Of a stretch of 64,000 nucleotides of DNA, positions 1 through 7,857 are shown in pieces (the first letter of the stretch is position 1; the number at the start of each line of letters is the position of its first letter). Location of the stretch: assembly GCF_036227225.1 (NCBI RefSeq), contig NZ_CP109444.1:8599501-8663500 (forward strand). The letters run 5' to 3'. This stretch comes from Streptomyces sp. NBC_01478 (lineage in GTDB: Bacteria > Actinomycetota > Actinomycetes > Streptomycetales > Streptomycetaceae). The position numbers and the translations under genes are program-made. Below the pieces are notes generated by a model, which was not told the origin of the DNA, made no database searches, and worked only from the letters and a program-made list of their open reading frames with translations.

Positions 1-36
1 TATGCGCTGCAGAAGTCCTGCGGTGAATGCGTCCAT
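1..36 (-). CDS. N-terminus of a gene running off the left edge
   Basis: An ATG read leftward at 36 follows a GAGGGGG ribosome-binding site and opens a reading frame beginning MDAFTAGLLQRI that continues past base 1. The start fits a short conserved hypothetical protein common in Streptomyces near cutR, but only 12 codons are visible and no function can be given. It is divergent from cutR across a gap of about 410 bases. Confidence 0.5.
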   Translation of the reverse strand, partial: MDAFTAGLLQRI

Positions 37-450
37 GCTGCGCCCCCTCGTCCTGGGTCGTGGGTCGGGTGGCACGGGGGTGTGCCGTGGGAAGGGGCGA
101 TCACGTCTGCGGATGGGGTGCCCAGCGCTGCCCTGGCTGGGCGGCGACGGTGCCGGACACCCACGCCCGCTCTGCGGAAGCGGTTGGACGTACCACAAGG
201 TGGCTTGCCACGTGCAGAGCGTGATCGCGGGGTGTAAAGCCGTCCTCCCCGCGCTCCCTTCCGTGGAAACCTCAACCCACCGAGAAAATCCCGCATTCCC
301 GGGCCTCACACCTGACCTTCATCTCGCGCCGAGCCGCCTTACAGCCGACTTATGGCCGAAAAGGGCAGGATGGAGGTCACACAGCCACGAAGACCCTGCC
401 CGCGTGCGCCCAGACGCGCTACGCGGGTGGACAGAGGAAGGACAAGCGAC
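37..450. other. Intergenic region upstream of cutR
   Basis: This stretch separates the leftward gene at the window edge from cutR. No convincing small gene, tRNA or strong hairpin was found. Long open frames crossing it are GC-driven shadows. It should hold the two divergent promoters, but I cannot place them with confidence. Confidence 0.4.
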
Positions 451-1104
451 GTGCGCGTACTCGTCGTCGAGGACGAGCAACTGCTCGCCGATGCGGTGGC
501 CACCGGACTGCGCCGGGAGGCCATGGCCGTCGACGTCGTGTACGACGGTGCGGCCGCCCTGGAGCGCATCGGCGTCAACGACTACGACGTGGTCGTCCTC
601 GACCGCGACCTCCCGCTCGTGCACGGCGACGACGTCTGCCGCAAGATCGTCGAGCTCGGCATGCCCACGCGCGTGCTGATGCTCACCGCGTCCGGCGACG
701 TCAGCGACCGTGTCGAGGGCCTGGAGATCGGCGCCGACGACTATCTGCCCAAGCCCTTCGCGTTCAGCGAGCTGACGGCACGCGTGCGTGCCCTCGGCCG
801 GCGGACGAGCGTGCCGCTGCCGCCCGTCCTGGAGCGCGCCGGCATCAAGCTGGACCCGAACCGCCGCGAGGTGTTCCGTGACGGCAAGGAAGTCCAGCTC
901 GCGCCCAAGGAGTTCGCCGTCCTGGAGGTGCTGCTGCGCAGCGAGGGCGCCGTCGTCTCCGCGGAGCAGCTCCTGGAGAAGGCCTGGGACGAGAACACGG
1001 ACCCGTTCACCAACGTCGTGCGCGTCACCGTGATGACCTTGCGCCGCAAGCTCGGTGAGCCCCCGGTCATCGTCACCGTCCCCGGTTCCGGATACCGGAT
1101 CTGA
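451..1104 (+). CDS. cutR: OmpR-family response regulator CutR
   Basis: DNA-binding response regulator of the CutRS two-component system. Residues 1-115 are the receiver domain with the phospho-acceptor Asp51 (VVVLDRDLP) and Lys101; residues about 125-217 are the winged-helix OmpR/PhoB output domain ending GSGYRI. The GTG at 451 was chosen over the longer in-frame ATG at 352 because it follows GGAAGG and gives the family length of 217 residues. The sequence matches Streptomyces CutR essentially throughout as I remember it. The cutS gene follows after 6 bases, so the pair is co-transcribed. The name comes from an early copper-tolerance phenotype; later work links CutRS to extracytoplasmic and antibiotic regulation. 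Confidence 0.95.
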   Translation: MRVLVVEDEQLLADAVATGLRREAMAVDVVYDGAAALERIGVNDYDVVVLDRDLPLVHGDDVCRKIVELGMPTRVLMLTASGDVSDRVEGLEIGADDYLPKPFAFSELTARVRALGRRTSVPLPPVLERAGIKLDPNRREVFRDGKEVQLAPKEFAVLEVLLRSEGAVVSAEQLLEKAWDENTDPFTNVVRVTVMTLRRKLGEPPVIVTVPGSGYRI

Positions 1105-1110
1105 TCCGCT

Positions 1111-2343
1111 GTGGCCACGACCCCCGCGCCTCCCCAGGCGCCCCCGAAGCCCACCTGGGACCCCAGAAGGCCCGAACCGCCGTTCCCCTGGCTGCGTCCC
1201 ACCATCCGCATAAGGCTCACGCTGCTGTACGGCGGCATGTTCCTGATCGCCGGCATCCTGCTGCTGTCGATCATCTATCTGCTCGCCGCGCAGGCGCTGA
1301 ACGTCGGCAGCGACCTGCCCTTCAAGATCACCGAGGGCAAGGTCACCAGCACGATCTGCGACCTGCCCTCCAGTGCCACGCCCGACGTGTTCAACAGCGC
1401 GATGAGCAACTGCGTCAACGAGCAGCGGCAGCACGCCCTGGACAACCTGCTCAGCCGCTCGCTCCTCACGCTGCTCGGCCTCGCGGTCATCGCTTTCGCC
1501 TTCGGGTACGCGATGGCGGGCCGGGTGCTGTCCCCGCTCGGCCGGATCACTCGCACCGCCCGCGCGGTGGCCGGCTCGGACCTGTCCCGCCGGATCGAGC
1601 TGGACGGCCCGGACGACGAGCTGAAGGAACTCGCGGACACCTTCGACGAGATGCTGGAGCGGCTGCAGAGGGCCTTCACCGCGCAGCAGCGCTTCGTCGG
1701 GAACGCCTCGCACGAGCTGAGGACGCCGCTGGCGATCAACCGCACGCTCCTGGAAGTGCATCTGTCCGATCCCGGCGCCCCCATGGAGCTGCAACAGCTG
1801 GGCAAGACGCTGCTGGCCACCAACGAGCGCAGCGAGCAGCTCGTCGAGGGTCTGCTGCTGCTGGCCCGCAGTGACAACCAGATCGTCGAGCGCAAGCCCG
1901 TGGACCTCGCCGAGGTCGCCGAGCAGGCCGTCGACCAGGTGAACGGCGAGGCGGCCGCCAAGGGCGTGGTGATCCGCGGCGAGCAGAAACCCGCGGTCGT
2001 CCAGGGCAACGGCGTCCTGCTGGAGCGGATCGCCCTGAACCTGGTGCAGAACGCGGTGCGCTACAACGTGCCCGAGGACGGCTGGGTCGAGGTCACCACC
2101 GAGGTCCAGCACGGCCAGGCGGTGCTGGTCGTCTCGAACACGGGTCCGGTGGTCCCGGCGTACGAGATCGACAACCTCTTCGAGCCCTTCAGGCGGCTGC
2201 GTACGGAGCGGACGGGCAGCGACAAGGGGGTCGGGCTGGGTCTGTCGATCGCGCGGTCCGTGGCGCGGGCGCACGGTGGCCATATCTCGGCCCAGCCGCG
2301 TGAGGGGGGTGGACTCGTGATGCGAGTCACCCTGCCCATCTGA
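1111..2343 (+). CDS. cutS: Sensor histidine kinase CutS
   Basis: Membrane sensor kinase partner of CutR. A proline-rich cytoplasmic N-terminus (1-30) precedes a first membrane helix (about 36-60), a short extracytoplasmic loop (61-115), a second helix (117-137), a HAMP linker, a HisKA domain with phospho-acceptor His201 (NASHELRTP) and a C-terminal ATPase domain (GVGLGLSIARS). The loop carries two cysteines, Cys83 and Cys101, the only extracellular ones, which could form a redox-sensitive disulfide in the sensing domain. The GTG start lies 6 bases after cutR, so the two are translated as a unit. Confidence 0.93.
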   Translation: MATTPAPPQAPPKPTWDPRRPEPPFPWLRPTIRIRLTLLYGGMFLIAGILLLSIIYLLAAQALNVGSDLPFKITEGKVTSTICDLPSSATPDVFNSAMSNCVNEQRQHALDNLLSRSLLTLLGLAVIAFAFGYAMAGRVLSPLGRITRTARAVAGSDLSRRIELDGPDDELKELADTFDEMLERLQRAFTAQQRFVGNASHELRTPLAINRTLLEVHLSDPGAPMELQQLGKTLLATNERSEQLVEGLLLLARSDNQIVERKPVDLAEVAEQAVDQVNGEAAAKGVVIRGEQKPAVVQGNGVLLERIALNLVQNAVRYNVPEDGWVEVTTEVQHGQAVLVVSNTGPVVPAYEIDNLFEPFRRLRTERTGSDKGVGLGLSIARSVARAHGGHISAQPREGGGLVMRVTLPI

Positions 2344-2738
2344 GATCATGTCGCCGACACACGAGGATGTTCGCTTTGCGCGGAATTTTCTGGCCGCTTC
2401 TCCGGCACCCTCGTGTGTGATCGATCACAAGCGCGATTTTCGGGCCTTCTACTCTCCGTGATCATGCACCCTGTCGGAAAGCCGGGATAATCCGGGTTTT
2501 CGGGGGTCTTGATCACGGGAAGTACACGATGAGGTGCCTTTGAAGAGCGGCATGAGGACCGTGTACGGTCCCCTTCGCCATCCAAGCCGATCACTCTTGA
2601 GGGGTCCGGTTGGGTGTCGATTGAGTAACAGACCTTGATGTGAGGCAAAATCTCCGCCTCAGGTCGGGCACAAGTCCGGCCTCTCACGCGTTACGTGCGC
2701 TGGAGACACCGCAGACACCCAGAGGGGGAGAGCGCGAC
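2344..2738. other. 395-base intergenic region
   Basis: Gap between cutS and the DUF4193 gene. Its one clear element is the palindrome at 2416-2429, annotated separately. The 113-codon leftward frame here has poor codon bias and no recognisable protein. The promoter of the downstream gene is expected in the second half. Confidence 0.4.
2416..2429. promoter_or_regulatory. Perfect 14-bp palindrome TGTGATCGATCACA
   Basis: The sequence is a perfect palindrome 72 bases after cutS and about 310 bases before the DUF4193 start. It contains GTG-N6-CAC, as in actinobacterial Crp sites, but the spacing between the TGTGA and TCACA halves is 4 rather than 6 bases, so assignment to Crp is weak. Confidence 0.3.
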
Positions 2739-3035
2739 ATGGCAACGGATTACGACACCCCACGCAAGACCGACGACGACGTCGACTCGGACAGCCTTGA
2801 AGAGCTCAAGGCGCGTAGGAACGACAAGTCGACTTCCGCAGTGGACGTCGACGAATTCGAGGCGGCCGAGGGCCTCGAACTGCCCGGAGCGGACCTCTCG
2901 AACGAAGAGCTGGCCGTCCGGGTGCTGCCCAAGCAGCAGGACGAGTTCACTTGCATGAGCTGCTTCCTGGTGCACCACCGCAGCCAACTGGCCCGCGAGA
3001 AGAACGGCCAGCCGATCTGCCGCGACTGCGACTGA
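2739..3035 (+). CDS. DUF4193 family zinc-ribbon-like protein
   Basis: A 98-residue acidic protein, homologue of M. tuberculosis Rv2699c by family and neighbourhood. The N-terminal half is rich in Asp and Glu. The C-terminus has a CxxC pair (FTCMSCFLVHH) and a second pair (ICRDCD), a likely four-cysteine zinc site. The ATG at 2739, preceded by a GAGGGGGAG ribosome-binding site, was chosen over the longer frame from 2640. DUF4193 proteins are conserved in actinobacteria but have no established biochemical role; RNA-polymerase or ribosome association would be speculation. It lies 13 bases upstream of the next gene. Confidence 0.88.
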   Translation: MATDYDTPRKTDDDVDSDSLEELKARRNDKSTSAVDVDEFEAAEGLELPGADLSNEELAVRVLPKQQDEFTCMSCFLVHHRSQLAREKNGQPICRDCD

Positions 3036-3048
3036 GGAGGGGTCGGCC

Positions 3049-3966
3049 GTGACTGGCTCGACCCCACCCTGGAAGCGCCGCTCCCCCCGGTCGGGAGCGG
3101 ACGAAGGGCCGACAGACGGTCCTCATGGCGCGCGTGACGACGAGCGGGGCTCATCCGAACAGGGATCAGCCTCGCTCGAACCGGCGGCCGACCGGGCTGA
3201 CCTCCCGGTGCCCGCCGACGTTCACCCAGCCGCCCCCGTCGCCAAACGACGGGCGGCGGTGATCCGGGACAAGGCCAAGGAAGGCGTCCGTAAGGGCGGC
3301 AGCCGGGCCAGGGCCGGTCTGGCGTACCTCGCCGACCGGATCATCGACATCGCCCCGCGGATCCCCGTACGGGACCTCGAGGCGCTTCGGCGACAGTTCC
3401 CGGGCCTCGCCCCCGAACAGCTCGCCGACAAACTGGTGGCGGGCGCGGCGAACGCGACGTCGACGGTCGGCGCGGGCATCGGTGCCGCGGCGATGCTGCC
3501 GGTGCCGCCCGCGATGCCCACCGAACTGGCCGCCGAGATCACCGGCGTCGCCGCGATCGAGCTGAAGCTGATCGCCGAGCTCTACGAGGTCTACGGCGTC
3601 CGTCCGCCCGGCGACCTCCGGCAGCGCAGTGTCGCGTATCTGAACTCCTGGTCCGGGGAGCGCGGCATCGACGTGACCAAGCCGTCGACCATGAGCGCCG
3701 CGCTGAACGGCCACATGAAGCGCGAACTGCGCCAGCAGATCATGAAACGCATGGTCCGCGACCTGCCGAACCTGATGCCCTTCATGGTCGGCGCGGCCGT
3801 CGGAGCGGTCATGAACCGCCGGGACACCAGGAAACTCGCCGAGCGCATCCGCAAGGACCTGCGCAAGGCCCAGGTCCCGTGGGACGCGCTGCCCGAACTA
3901 CCGCCCCTGGAGACCCCGCCGGACCCGCTCCGGATGGGTGAGATCCCGAAGGAACTCGGTCGCTGA
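3049..3966 (+). CDS. Conserved hypothetical protein, EcsC-like membrane-active helical region
   Basis: A 305-residue protein starting at GTG 3049 behind a GAGGAGG ribosome-binding site. Residues 1-75 are charged and disordered; the middle has Gly/Ala-rich hydrophobic stretches (about 135-190, AGANATSTVGAGIGAAAMLPVPPAMP) and another near 240-255 (FMVGAAVGAVMNRR). This composition resembles EcsC-type proteins of actinobacteria, but I cannot confirm the family. It is co-directional with the DUF4193 gene, 13 bases downstream, and convergent with the DUF3093 gene, from which it is separated by 18 bases. Function unknown. Confidence 0.75.
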   Translation: MTGSTPPWKRRSPRSGADEGPTDGPHGARDDERGSSEQGSASLEPAADRADLPVPADVHPAAPVAKRRAAVIRDKAKEGVRKGGSRARAGLAYLADRIIDIAPRIPVRDLEALRRQFPGLAPEQLADKLVAGAANATSTVGAGIGAAAMLPVPPAMPTELAAEITGVAAIELKLIAELYEVYGVRPPGDLRQRSVAYLNSWSGERGIDVTKPSTMSAALNGHMKRELRQQIMKRMVRDLPNLMPFMVGAAVGAVMNRRDTRKLAERIRKDLRKAQVPWDALPELPPLETPPDPLRMGEIPKELGR

Positions 3967-3984
3967 AAGGGGCCTAAAAGGGTC

Positions 3985-4449
3985 CTAGACGGCTGCCGCG
4001 CGGGCAGTCTTCAGGGCCTCCGCCAGCCGCTCCGGCTCGCGGGTCGACAGATACAGGTACGGCGTCGGGTCGTCCGGGTCGGTGACCTCGACGCGCAGTG
4101 CCCGCGGGATGTAGGAGCGCAGCAGCAGGAAGGCACGGGTGTCGGCCTTGTAGGTGCGCCAGGCGCGGGCCTCCTCCGGGTCCAGGATCTCCGCCTCGCC
4201 CAGGGCCGTCACCGGGATCTTCGCCTCGCCCGCGATCAGTTGGTCGCCCACGATCCGGATGCGCAGCGAGCCGTAGGCGCTGGCCATGACGGACGCTGCC
4301 GCGGTGCCGCCGACCAGGCCGCCGAGCAGCGGCAGGGTGCCGAAGGGCAGCAGGATCAGGGCGAAGGAGACGCCCACCAGGAACGAGATGAACCACCACG
4401 AACGGGGGGCGGTGAGGCGCTCGTCGTAGGGGGAGGCGGAAAGCTGCAT
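3985..4449 (-). CDS. DUF3093 membrane protein
   Basis: A 154-residue protein with two closely spaced N-terminal membrane helices (about residues 15-55, WWFISFLVGVSFALILLPFG then a Gly/Ala-rich helix) followed by a soluble domain. It corresponds in family and position to Rv2698 of M. tuberculosis, always near dut. The ATG at 4449 is divergent from the thioesterase gene with 58 bases between the starts, so the two promoters must overlap. Function is not known. Confidence 0.85.
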   Translation of the reverse strand: MQLSASPYDERLTAPRSWWFISFLVGVSFALILLPFGTLPLLGGLVGGTAAASVMASAYGSLRIRIVGDQLIAGEAKIPVTALGEAEILDPEEARAWRTYKADTRAFLLLRSYIPRALRVEVTDPDDPTPYLYLSTREPERLAEALKTARAAAV

Positions 4450-4507
4450 GGAACCAAGCTTGGCACGGTGTCGGGAACCTTCCGACGCGCGGGTAAGGTC
4501 TGCGGCT

Positions 4508-5092
4508 GTGAGTGGTACTTCTCCAGCTCTTAAGCCTCCGTCCGACGCCGTGAAACCGGTGCGGCACCCTGACGCGCCCGCGCCGGGCGAGCTGCTCGGT
4601 GCGCACTACGAACAGTGTTTCGGATGTGGCGGCGACCAGCCGCACGGGCTGCACCTGGAGGCGCGGGCCGGTGAGGGCGTGACCATCACCGCCGAGTTCA
4701 CCGTGCGGGCCGCCCACCAGGGCGCCCCCGGCCTCGCGCACGGCGGAGTGCTCGCCAGCGCGCTGGACGAGACCCTCGGCTCGCTGAACTGGCTGCTGCG
4801 GACGATCGCGGTGACCGGCCGGCTGGAGACCGACTTCGTGCGGCCGGTACCCGTGGACACCGTGCTGTACCTGGAGGCCGAGGTGACGGCCGTGGCCGGG
4901 CGGAAGATCTACTCGACCGCCACCGGACGCATCGGTGCTCCCGACGGGCCCGTCGCCGTGCGCGCCGACGCCCTCTTCATCGAGGTGAAGGTCGACCACT
5001 TCATCGACAACGGCCGCCCGCAGGAGATCCGGGCCGCCATGGACGACCCGGACCAGGTCCGGCGTACCCGTGCCTTCGAGGTGAACCCGTGA
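4508..5092 (+). CDS. PaaI-type hotdog-fold thioesterase
   Basis: A 194-residue single-hotdog protein, probably hydrolysing an acyl-CoA thioester. It has the signature CFGCGGDQPHGLHL (37-50), the HGG motif at 78-80 and acidic residues Asp87/Glu88 in the LASALDETLG helix. The GTG at 4508 was chosen because a TANNNT -10 element (TAAGGT, 4494-4499) lies 8 bases upstream and no ribosome-binding site precedes it, suggesting a leaderless message; the upstream ATG at 4448 would overlap the divergent gene. Its last codons overlap dut by 4 bases, coupling it to nucleotide sanitation genes, though no functional link is evident. Confidence 0.88.
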   Translation: MSGTSPALKPPSDAVKPVRHPDAPAPGELLGAHYEQCFGCGGDQPHGLHLEARAGEGVTITAEFTVRAAHQGAPGLAHGGVLASALDETLGSLNWLLRTIAVTGRLETDFVRPVPVDTVLYLEAEVTAVAGRKIYSTATGRIGAPDGPVAVRADALFIEVKVDHFIDNGRPQEIRAAMDDPDQVRRTRAFEVNP

Positions 5093-5610
5093 GCAGTGGC
5101 CGTAGTCCCCTGGACGTACTGATCCGGCGCGTCGACCCCGACGTACCGCTTCCGTCGTACGAGCACCCCGGTGACGCGGGAGCCGATCTGCGGACCACCG
5201 AGAGCCGGGAACTGAAACCGGGGGAACGGGCCGTACTGCCCACGGGGGTGTCTATCGCGCTCCCCGAGGGGTACGCGGCCTTCGTGCACCCTCGTTCGGG
5301 GCTCGCCGCCCGCTGCGGTGTCGCCCTCGTGAATGCCCCAGGGACGGTTGATGCCGGGTACCGTGGGGAGATCAAGGTGATCGTGGTGAATCTCGACCCG
5401 TACGAGTCGGTACGGTTCGAGCGCTTCGACCGGATCGCCCAACTGGTCGTCCAGCAGGTCGAGAGGGTCCGCTTCCAGGAGGTCGCGGAGCTTCCCGAAT
5501 CGGCGCGGGCCGAGGGGGGCTTCGGGTCCACCGGCGGTCACGCCGCCGTGGGCGGCACCACGGGTGGGAATCGATACGCTTCGGTCGTATCCGACCGGGA
5601 AGGACAGTGA
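5089..5610 (+). CDS. dut: dUTP diphosphatase
   Basis: Hydrolyses dUTP to dUMP and pyrophosphate, keeping uracil out of DNA and supplying dTMP synthesis. All conserved trimeric dUTPase motifs are present: AGADL (30-34), HPRSGLA (67-73), the uracil-binding beta-hairpin NAPGTVDAGYRGE (82-94) with catalytic Asp88, DRIAQLV (114-120) and the P-loop-like C-terminal GGFGSTGGH (143-151). Length (173) is slightly above the usual 150 because of a C-terminal tail. The GTG start overlaps the thioesterase stop (GTGA). Confidence 0.97.
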   Translation: MSSGRSPLDVLIRRVDPDVPLPSYEHPGDAGADLRTTESRELKPGERAVLPTGVSIALPEGYAAFVHPRSGLAARCGVALVNAPGTVDAGYRGEIKVIVVNLDPYESVRFERFDRIAQLVVQQVERVRFQEVAELPESARAEGGFGSTGGHAAVGGTTGGNRYASVVSDREGQ

Positions 5611-5611
5611 C

Positions 5612-6370
5612 GTGTTCGGACGTCGCAAGAAGGGCACTGCCGCCGAGGACGCGGCGAGCGAGGCCGAGCAGGTCGTCGACGACGTCGACACTGGGGCGGA
5701 CGAAGCAGCGGTCGAGCGCGTGAAGCTCGAACCGGAGCCCCGCCCCGACGGACCCTGGGACGACTCGGAGATCGGCGACCCCGCCGAGGGCCGGGTGGAC
5801 CTGGGCGGTCTGTTCGTGCCGGGAGTCGACGGCATGGAGCTGCGGGTCGAGGTCGCGGGTGACGCGATCGTCGCCGCCACCGTGGTCCTCAAGGACAGTG
5901 CCATCCAGTTGCAGGCCTTCGCCGCTCCCAAGCGCGAGGGCATCTGGGGTGAGGTCCGCGAGGAGATCGCCAGCGGCATCACCCAGCAGGGCGGCATCGT
6001 CGACGAGGTCGAGGGGCCGTTGGGCTGGGAGCTGCGCGCGCAGGTCCCGGTGCAGTTGCCGGACGGCACGGGCGGTTTCCAGGTCGTGCGGTTCGTCGGT
6101 GTGGACGGTTCGCGCTGGTTCCTGCGCGGGGTGATCTCCGGGCAGGGCGCGGTGCAGCCGCAGGCGGCCGGTCTGCTGGAGCAGATCTTCCGGGACACGG
6201 TCGTCGTGCGCGGCGAGGGCCCGATGGCGCCCCGCGACCCGATCGTCCTGAAGCTGCCGAACGACGCCCAGATGGTTCCCGAGGGCGTCCAGCAGGAGGA
6301 GGCGGGTTCCCGCTTCTCCGGCGGCATGGGCCAGTTGCAGCGCGGACCGGAGATCACCGAGGTCCGCTAG
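5612..6370 (+). CDS. DUF3710 family protein
   Basis: A 252-residue protein, homologue of M. tuberculosis Rv2696c by sequence type and its place next to dut. The N-terminus (FGRRKKG) is basic and followed by an acidic low-complexity region (about 10-75), then a folded beta-rich domain including GGLFVPGVDGMELRVE and WFLRGVISGQGA. The GTG at 5612 has AAGGA upstream. A TACGCT -10-like hexamer in the last codons of dut may give it its own promoter. The role of the family is unknown. A strong terminator follows immediately. Confidence 0.9.
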   Translation: MFGRRKKGTAAEDAASEAEQVVDDVDTGADEAAVERVKLEPEPRPDGPWDDSEIGDPAEGRVDLGGLFVPGVDGMELRVEVAGDAIVAATVVLKDSAIQLQAFAAPKREGIWGEVREEIASGITQQGGIVDEVEGPLGWELRAQVPVQLPDGTGGFQVVRFVGVDGSRWFLRGVISGQGAVQPQAAGLLEQIFRDTVVVRGEGPMAPRDPIVLKLPNDAQMVPEGVQQEEAGSRFSGGMGQLQRGPEITEVR

Positions 6371-6385
6371 ACAGAACAGGCAGAC

Positions 6386-6428
6386 ACGAAAGGGCCCTAC
6401 CCCTCCCCGGGGTACGGCCCTTCGTCGT
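6386..6428 (+). terminator. Intrinsic terminator after DUF3710 gene
   Basis: Two stacked stems: ACGAAAGGGCC (6386-6396) with GGCCCTTCGT (6417-6426), and inside it TACCCC (6398-6403) with GGGGTA (6409-6414). No long T-run follows, as is usual in Streptomyces. It ends the dut operon. Confidence 0.8.
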
Positions 6429-6528
6429 GCGCGCACTCTTGACGGCCCATTGGTCTGTACCTATGGTCTCGGCTCAACGCCCGAGTTCATCAGGGTGCTC
6501 CTTGTTCACATACGAGAACGGAGTCACC

Positions 6529-7704
6529 GTGCGCCGCGCTGCCCTGCTCTCCGTCGTCACCGCGCTGGTCCTGGGCTTCTTCGCCCAGCCCGGCACCACC
6601 GCCCAGGCCGCCCCCGCCACCTTCGTCCATCCCGGAGTCGATGTCTCCAGGAGCCAGTTGGACTTCGCCCGCACCGAGGTCCTCGCCGGCGCCCAGCCCT
6701 GGAAGGGCGCCTACGACCAGATGATGGCCAGCTCCTACGCCGGCCTGACCCGGACCCCGAAGCCCAGAGCCGTCGTCGAGTGCGGCTCGTACTCCAACCC
6801 CAACTACGGCTGCACCGACGAGCGCGAGGACGCGATCGCGGCCTACACCGACGCGCTCGCCTGGTACATCACCAAGGACGCGCGCTACGCCCAGAAGGCC
6901 ATCGAGATCATGGACGCCTGGTCGGCCACGATCACCAGCCACACCAACAGCAACGCGCCCCTGCAGACCGGCTGGGCCGGCTCCTCCTGGCCCAAGGCCG
7001 CCGAGATCATCAAGTACACGTACACCGGGACGTGGACCAACTCGGCCCGCTTCGCGACCATGCTGCGCAACGTCTACCTGCCCGAGATCATCAACGGCTC
7101 CAATTCCAACGGGAACTGGGAGCTGACGATGATGGACGCCGCCGTCGGCATCTCCGTCTTCCTGGAGGACAAGACGTCGTACGACAAGGCCATGGCGCTC
7201 TTCCGGACGCGCACGGCCGCGTACATCTACCTCGCCTCGGACGGTTCCGTACCGAAGACCGTGCCGAGCCAGAACCTCAACACCACGGCGAAGATCGTCA
7301 GTTACTGGCAGGGCCAGTCGACCTTCGTCACCGGGCTCACCCAGGAGACGTGCCGCGACTTCACGCACACCGGGTACGGCCTCTCCTCGATCTCGCACGT
7401 CGCCGAGACCAGCCGGATCCAGGGCACGGACCTGTACGGCACCGACGTGGGCGAGCGGCTGCGGCAGGCGCTCGGGTTCCAGGCCAAGTACCAGCTCGGG
7501 ACGGCCGTGCCGAGCTGGCTGTGCGGCGGGTCGCTGACCCTCGGGCTCGGGCCCGTCACCGAGGTCGGCTACAACGCCCTGCACAACCGTCTGGGCATCG
7601 CCATGACCAACACCCAGACGCTCACCCTCAACAACCGCCCGGCCGGCAGCAACAACCTCTTCGTGGCGTGGGAGACCCTCACGCACGGCGACAACCCCAA
7701 CTGA
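6529..7704 (+). CDS. Secreted alginate-lyase-fold protein
   Basis: A 391-residue exported protein. The N-terminal signal peptide (RRAALLSVVTALVLGFFAQPGTTAQA, cleavage near residue 27-29) is followed by an (alpha/alpha)-barrel domain of the alginate lyase superfamily, with WAGSSWPKAAEIIKYTY, NGNWELTMMDAAVGISVFLED (NWELTMMDA is the family core) and HTGYGLSSISHVAETSRIQG (the H-Y catalytic region). Its likely role is uronic-acid polysaccharide depolymerisation outside the cell; the substrate cannot be named. GTG 6529 was chosen because GGAG precedes it and it places the signal peptide at the N-terminus. It interrupts the otherwise conserved dut-to-CeoBC gene order and is flanked by terminators, suggesting an independent insertion. 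Confidence 0.85.
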   Translation: MRRAALLSVVTALVLGFFAQPGTTAQAAPATFVHPGVDVSRSQLDFARTEVLAGAQPWKGAYDQMMASSYAGLTRTPKPRAVVECGSYSNPNYGCTDEREDAIAAYTDALAWYITKDARYAQKAIEIMDAWSATITSHTNSNAPLQTGWAGSSWPKAAEIIKYTYTGTWTNSARFATMLRNVYLPEIINGSNSNGNWELTMMDAAVGISVFLEDKTSYDKAMALFRTRTAAYIYLASDGSVPKTVPSQNLNTTAKIVSYWQGQSTFVTGLTQETCRDFTHTGYGLSSISHVAETSRIQGTDLYGTDVGERLRQALGFQAKYQLGTAVPSWLCGGSLTLGLGPVTEVGYNALHNRLGIAMTNTQTLTLNNRPAGSNNLFVAWETLTHGDNPN

Positions 7705-7716
7705 ACAGCGCCCTGA

Positions 7717-7752
7717 CCCTGATGCCCGTACGGTGCCGTACGGGCATCAGGG
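7717..7752 (+). terminator. Terminator after the alginate-lyase-type gene
   Basis: A perfect 15-bp stem, CCCTGATGCCCGTAC (7717-7731) with its complement at 7738-7752, around a 6-base loop, starting 13 bases after the stop codon. Confidence 0.88.
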
Positions 7753-7857
7753 ATGCGTCAAAGACGTCCCGTACCGCGCCCGCCACCCCATTTGTCGGAC
7801 TTATTGGCCGTAAAGTCGACGCTGCGTACAGAGCTGTGACGGGAAGACAATGGGGCC

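Noticed and set aside
319..2349. 676-codon leftward open frame opposite cutR/cutS
   Set aside because: Long antisense frames are produced by G/C-rich third codon positions. CutR and CutS on the + strand have full families, motifs and ribosome-binding sites.
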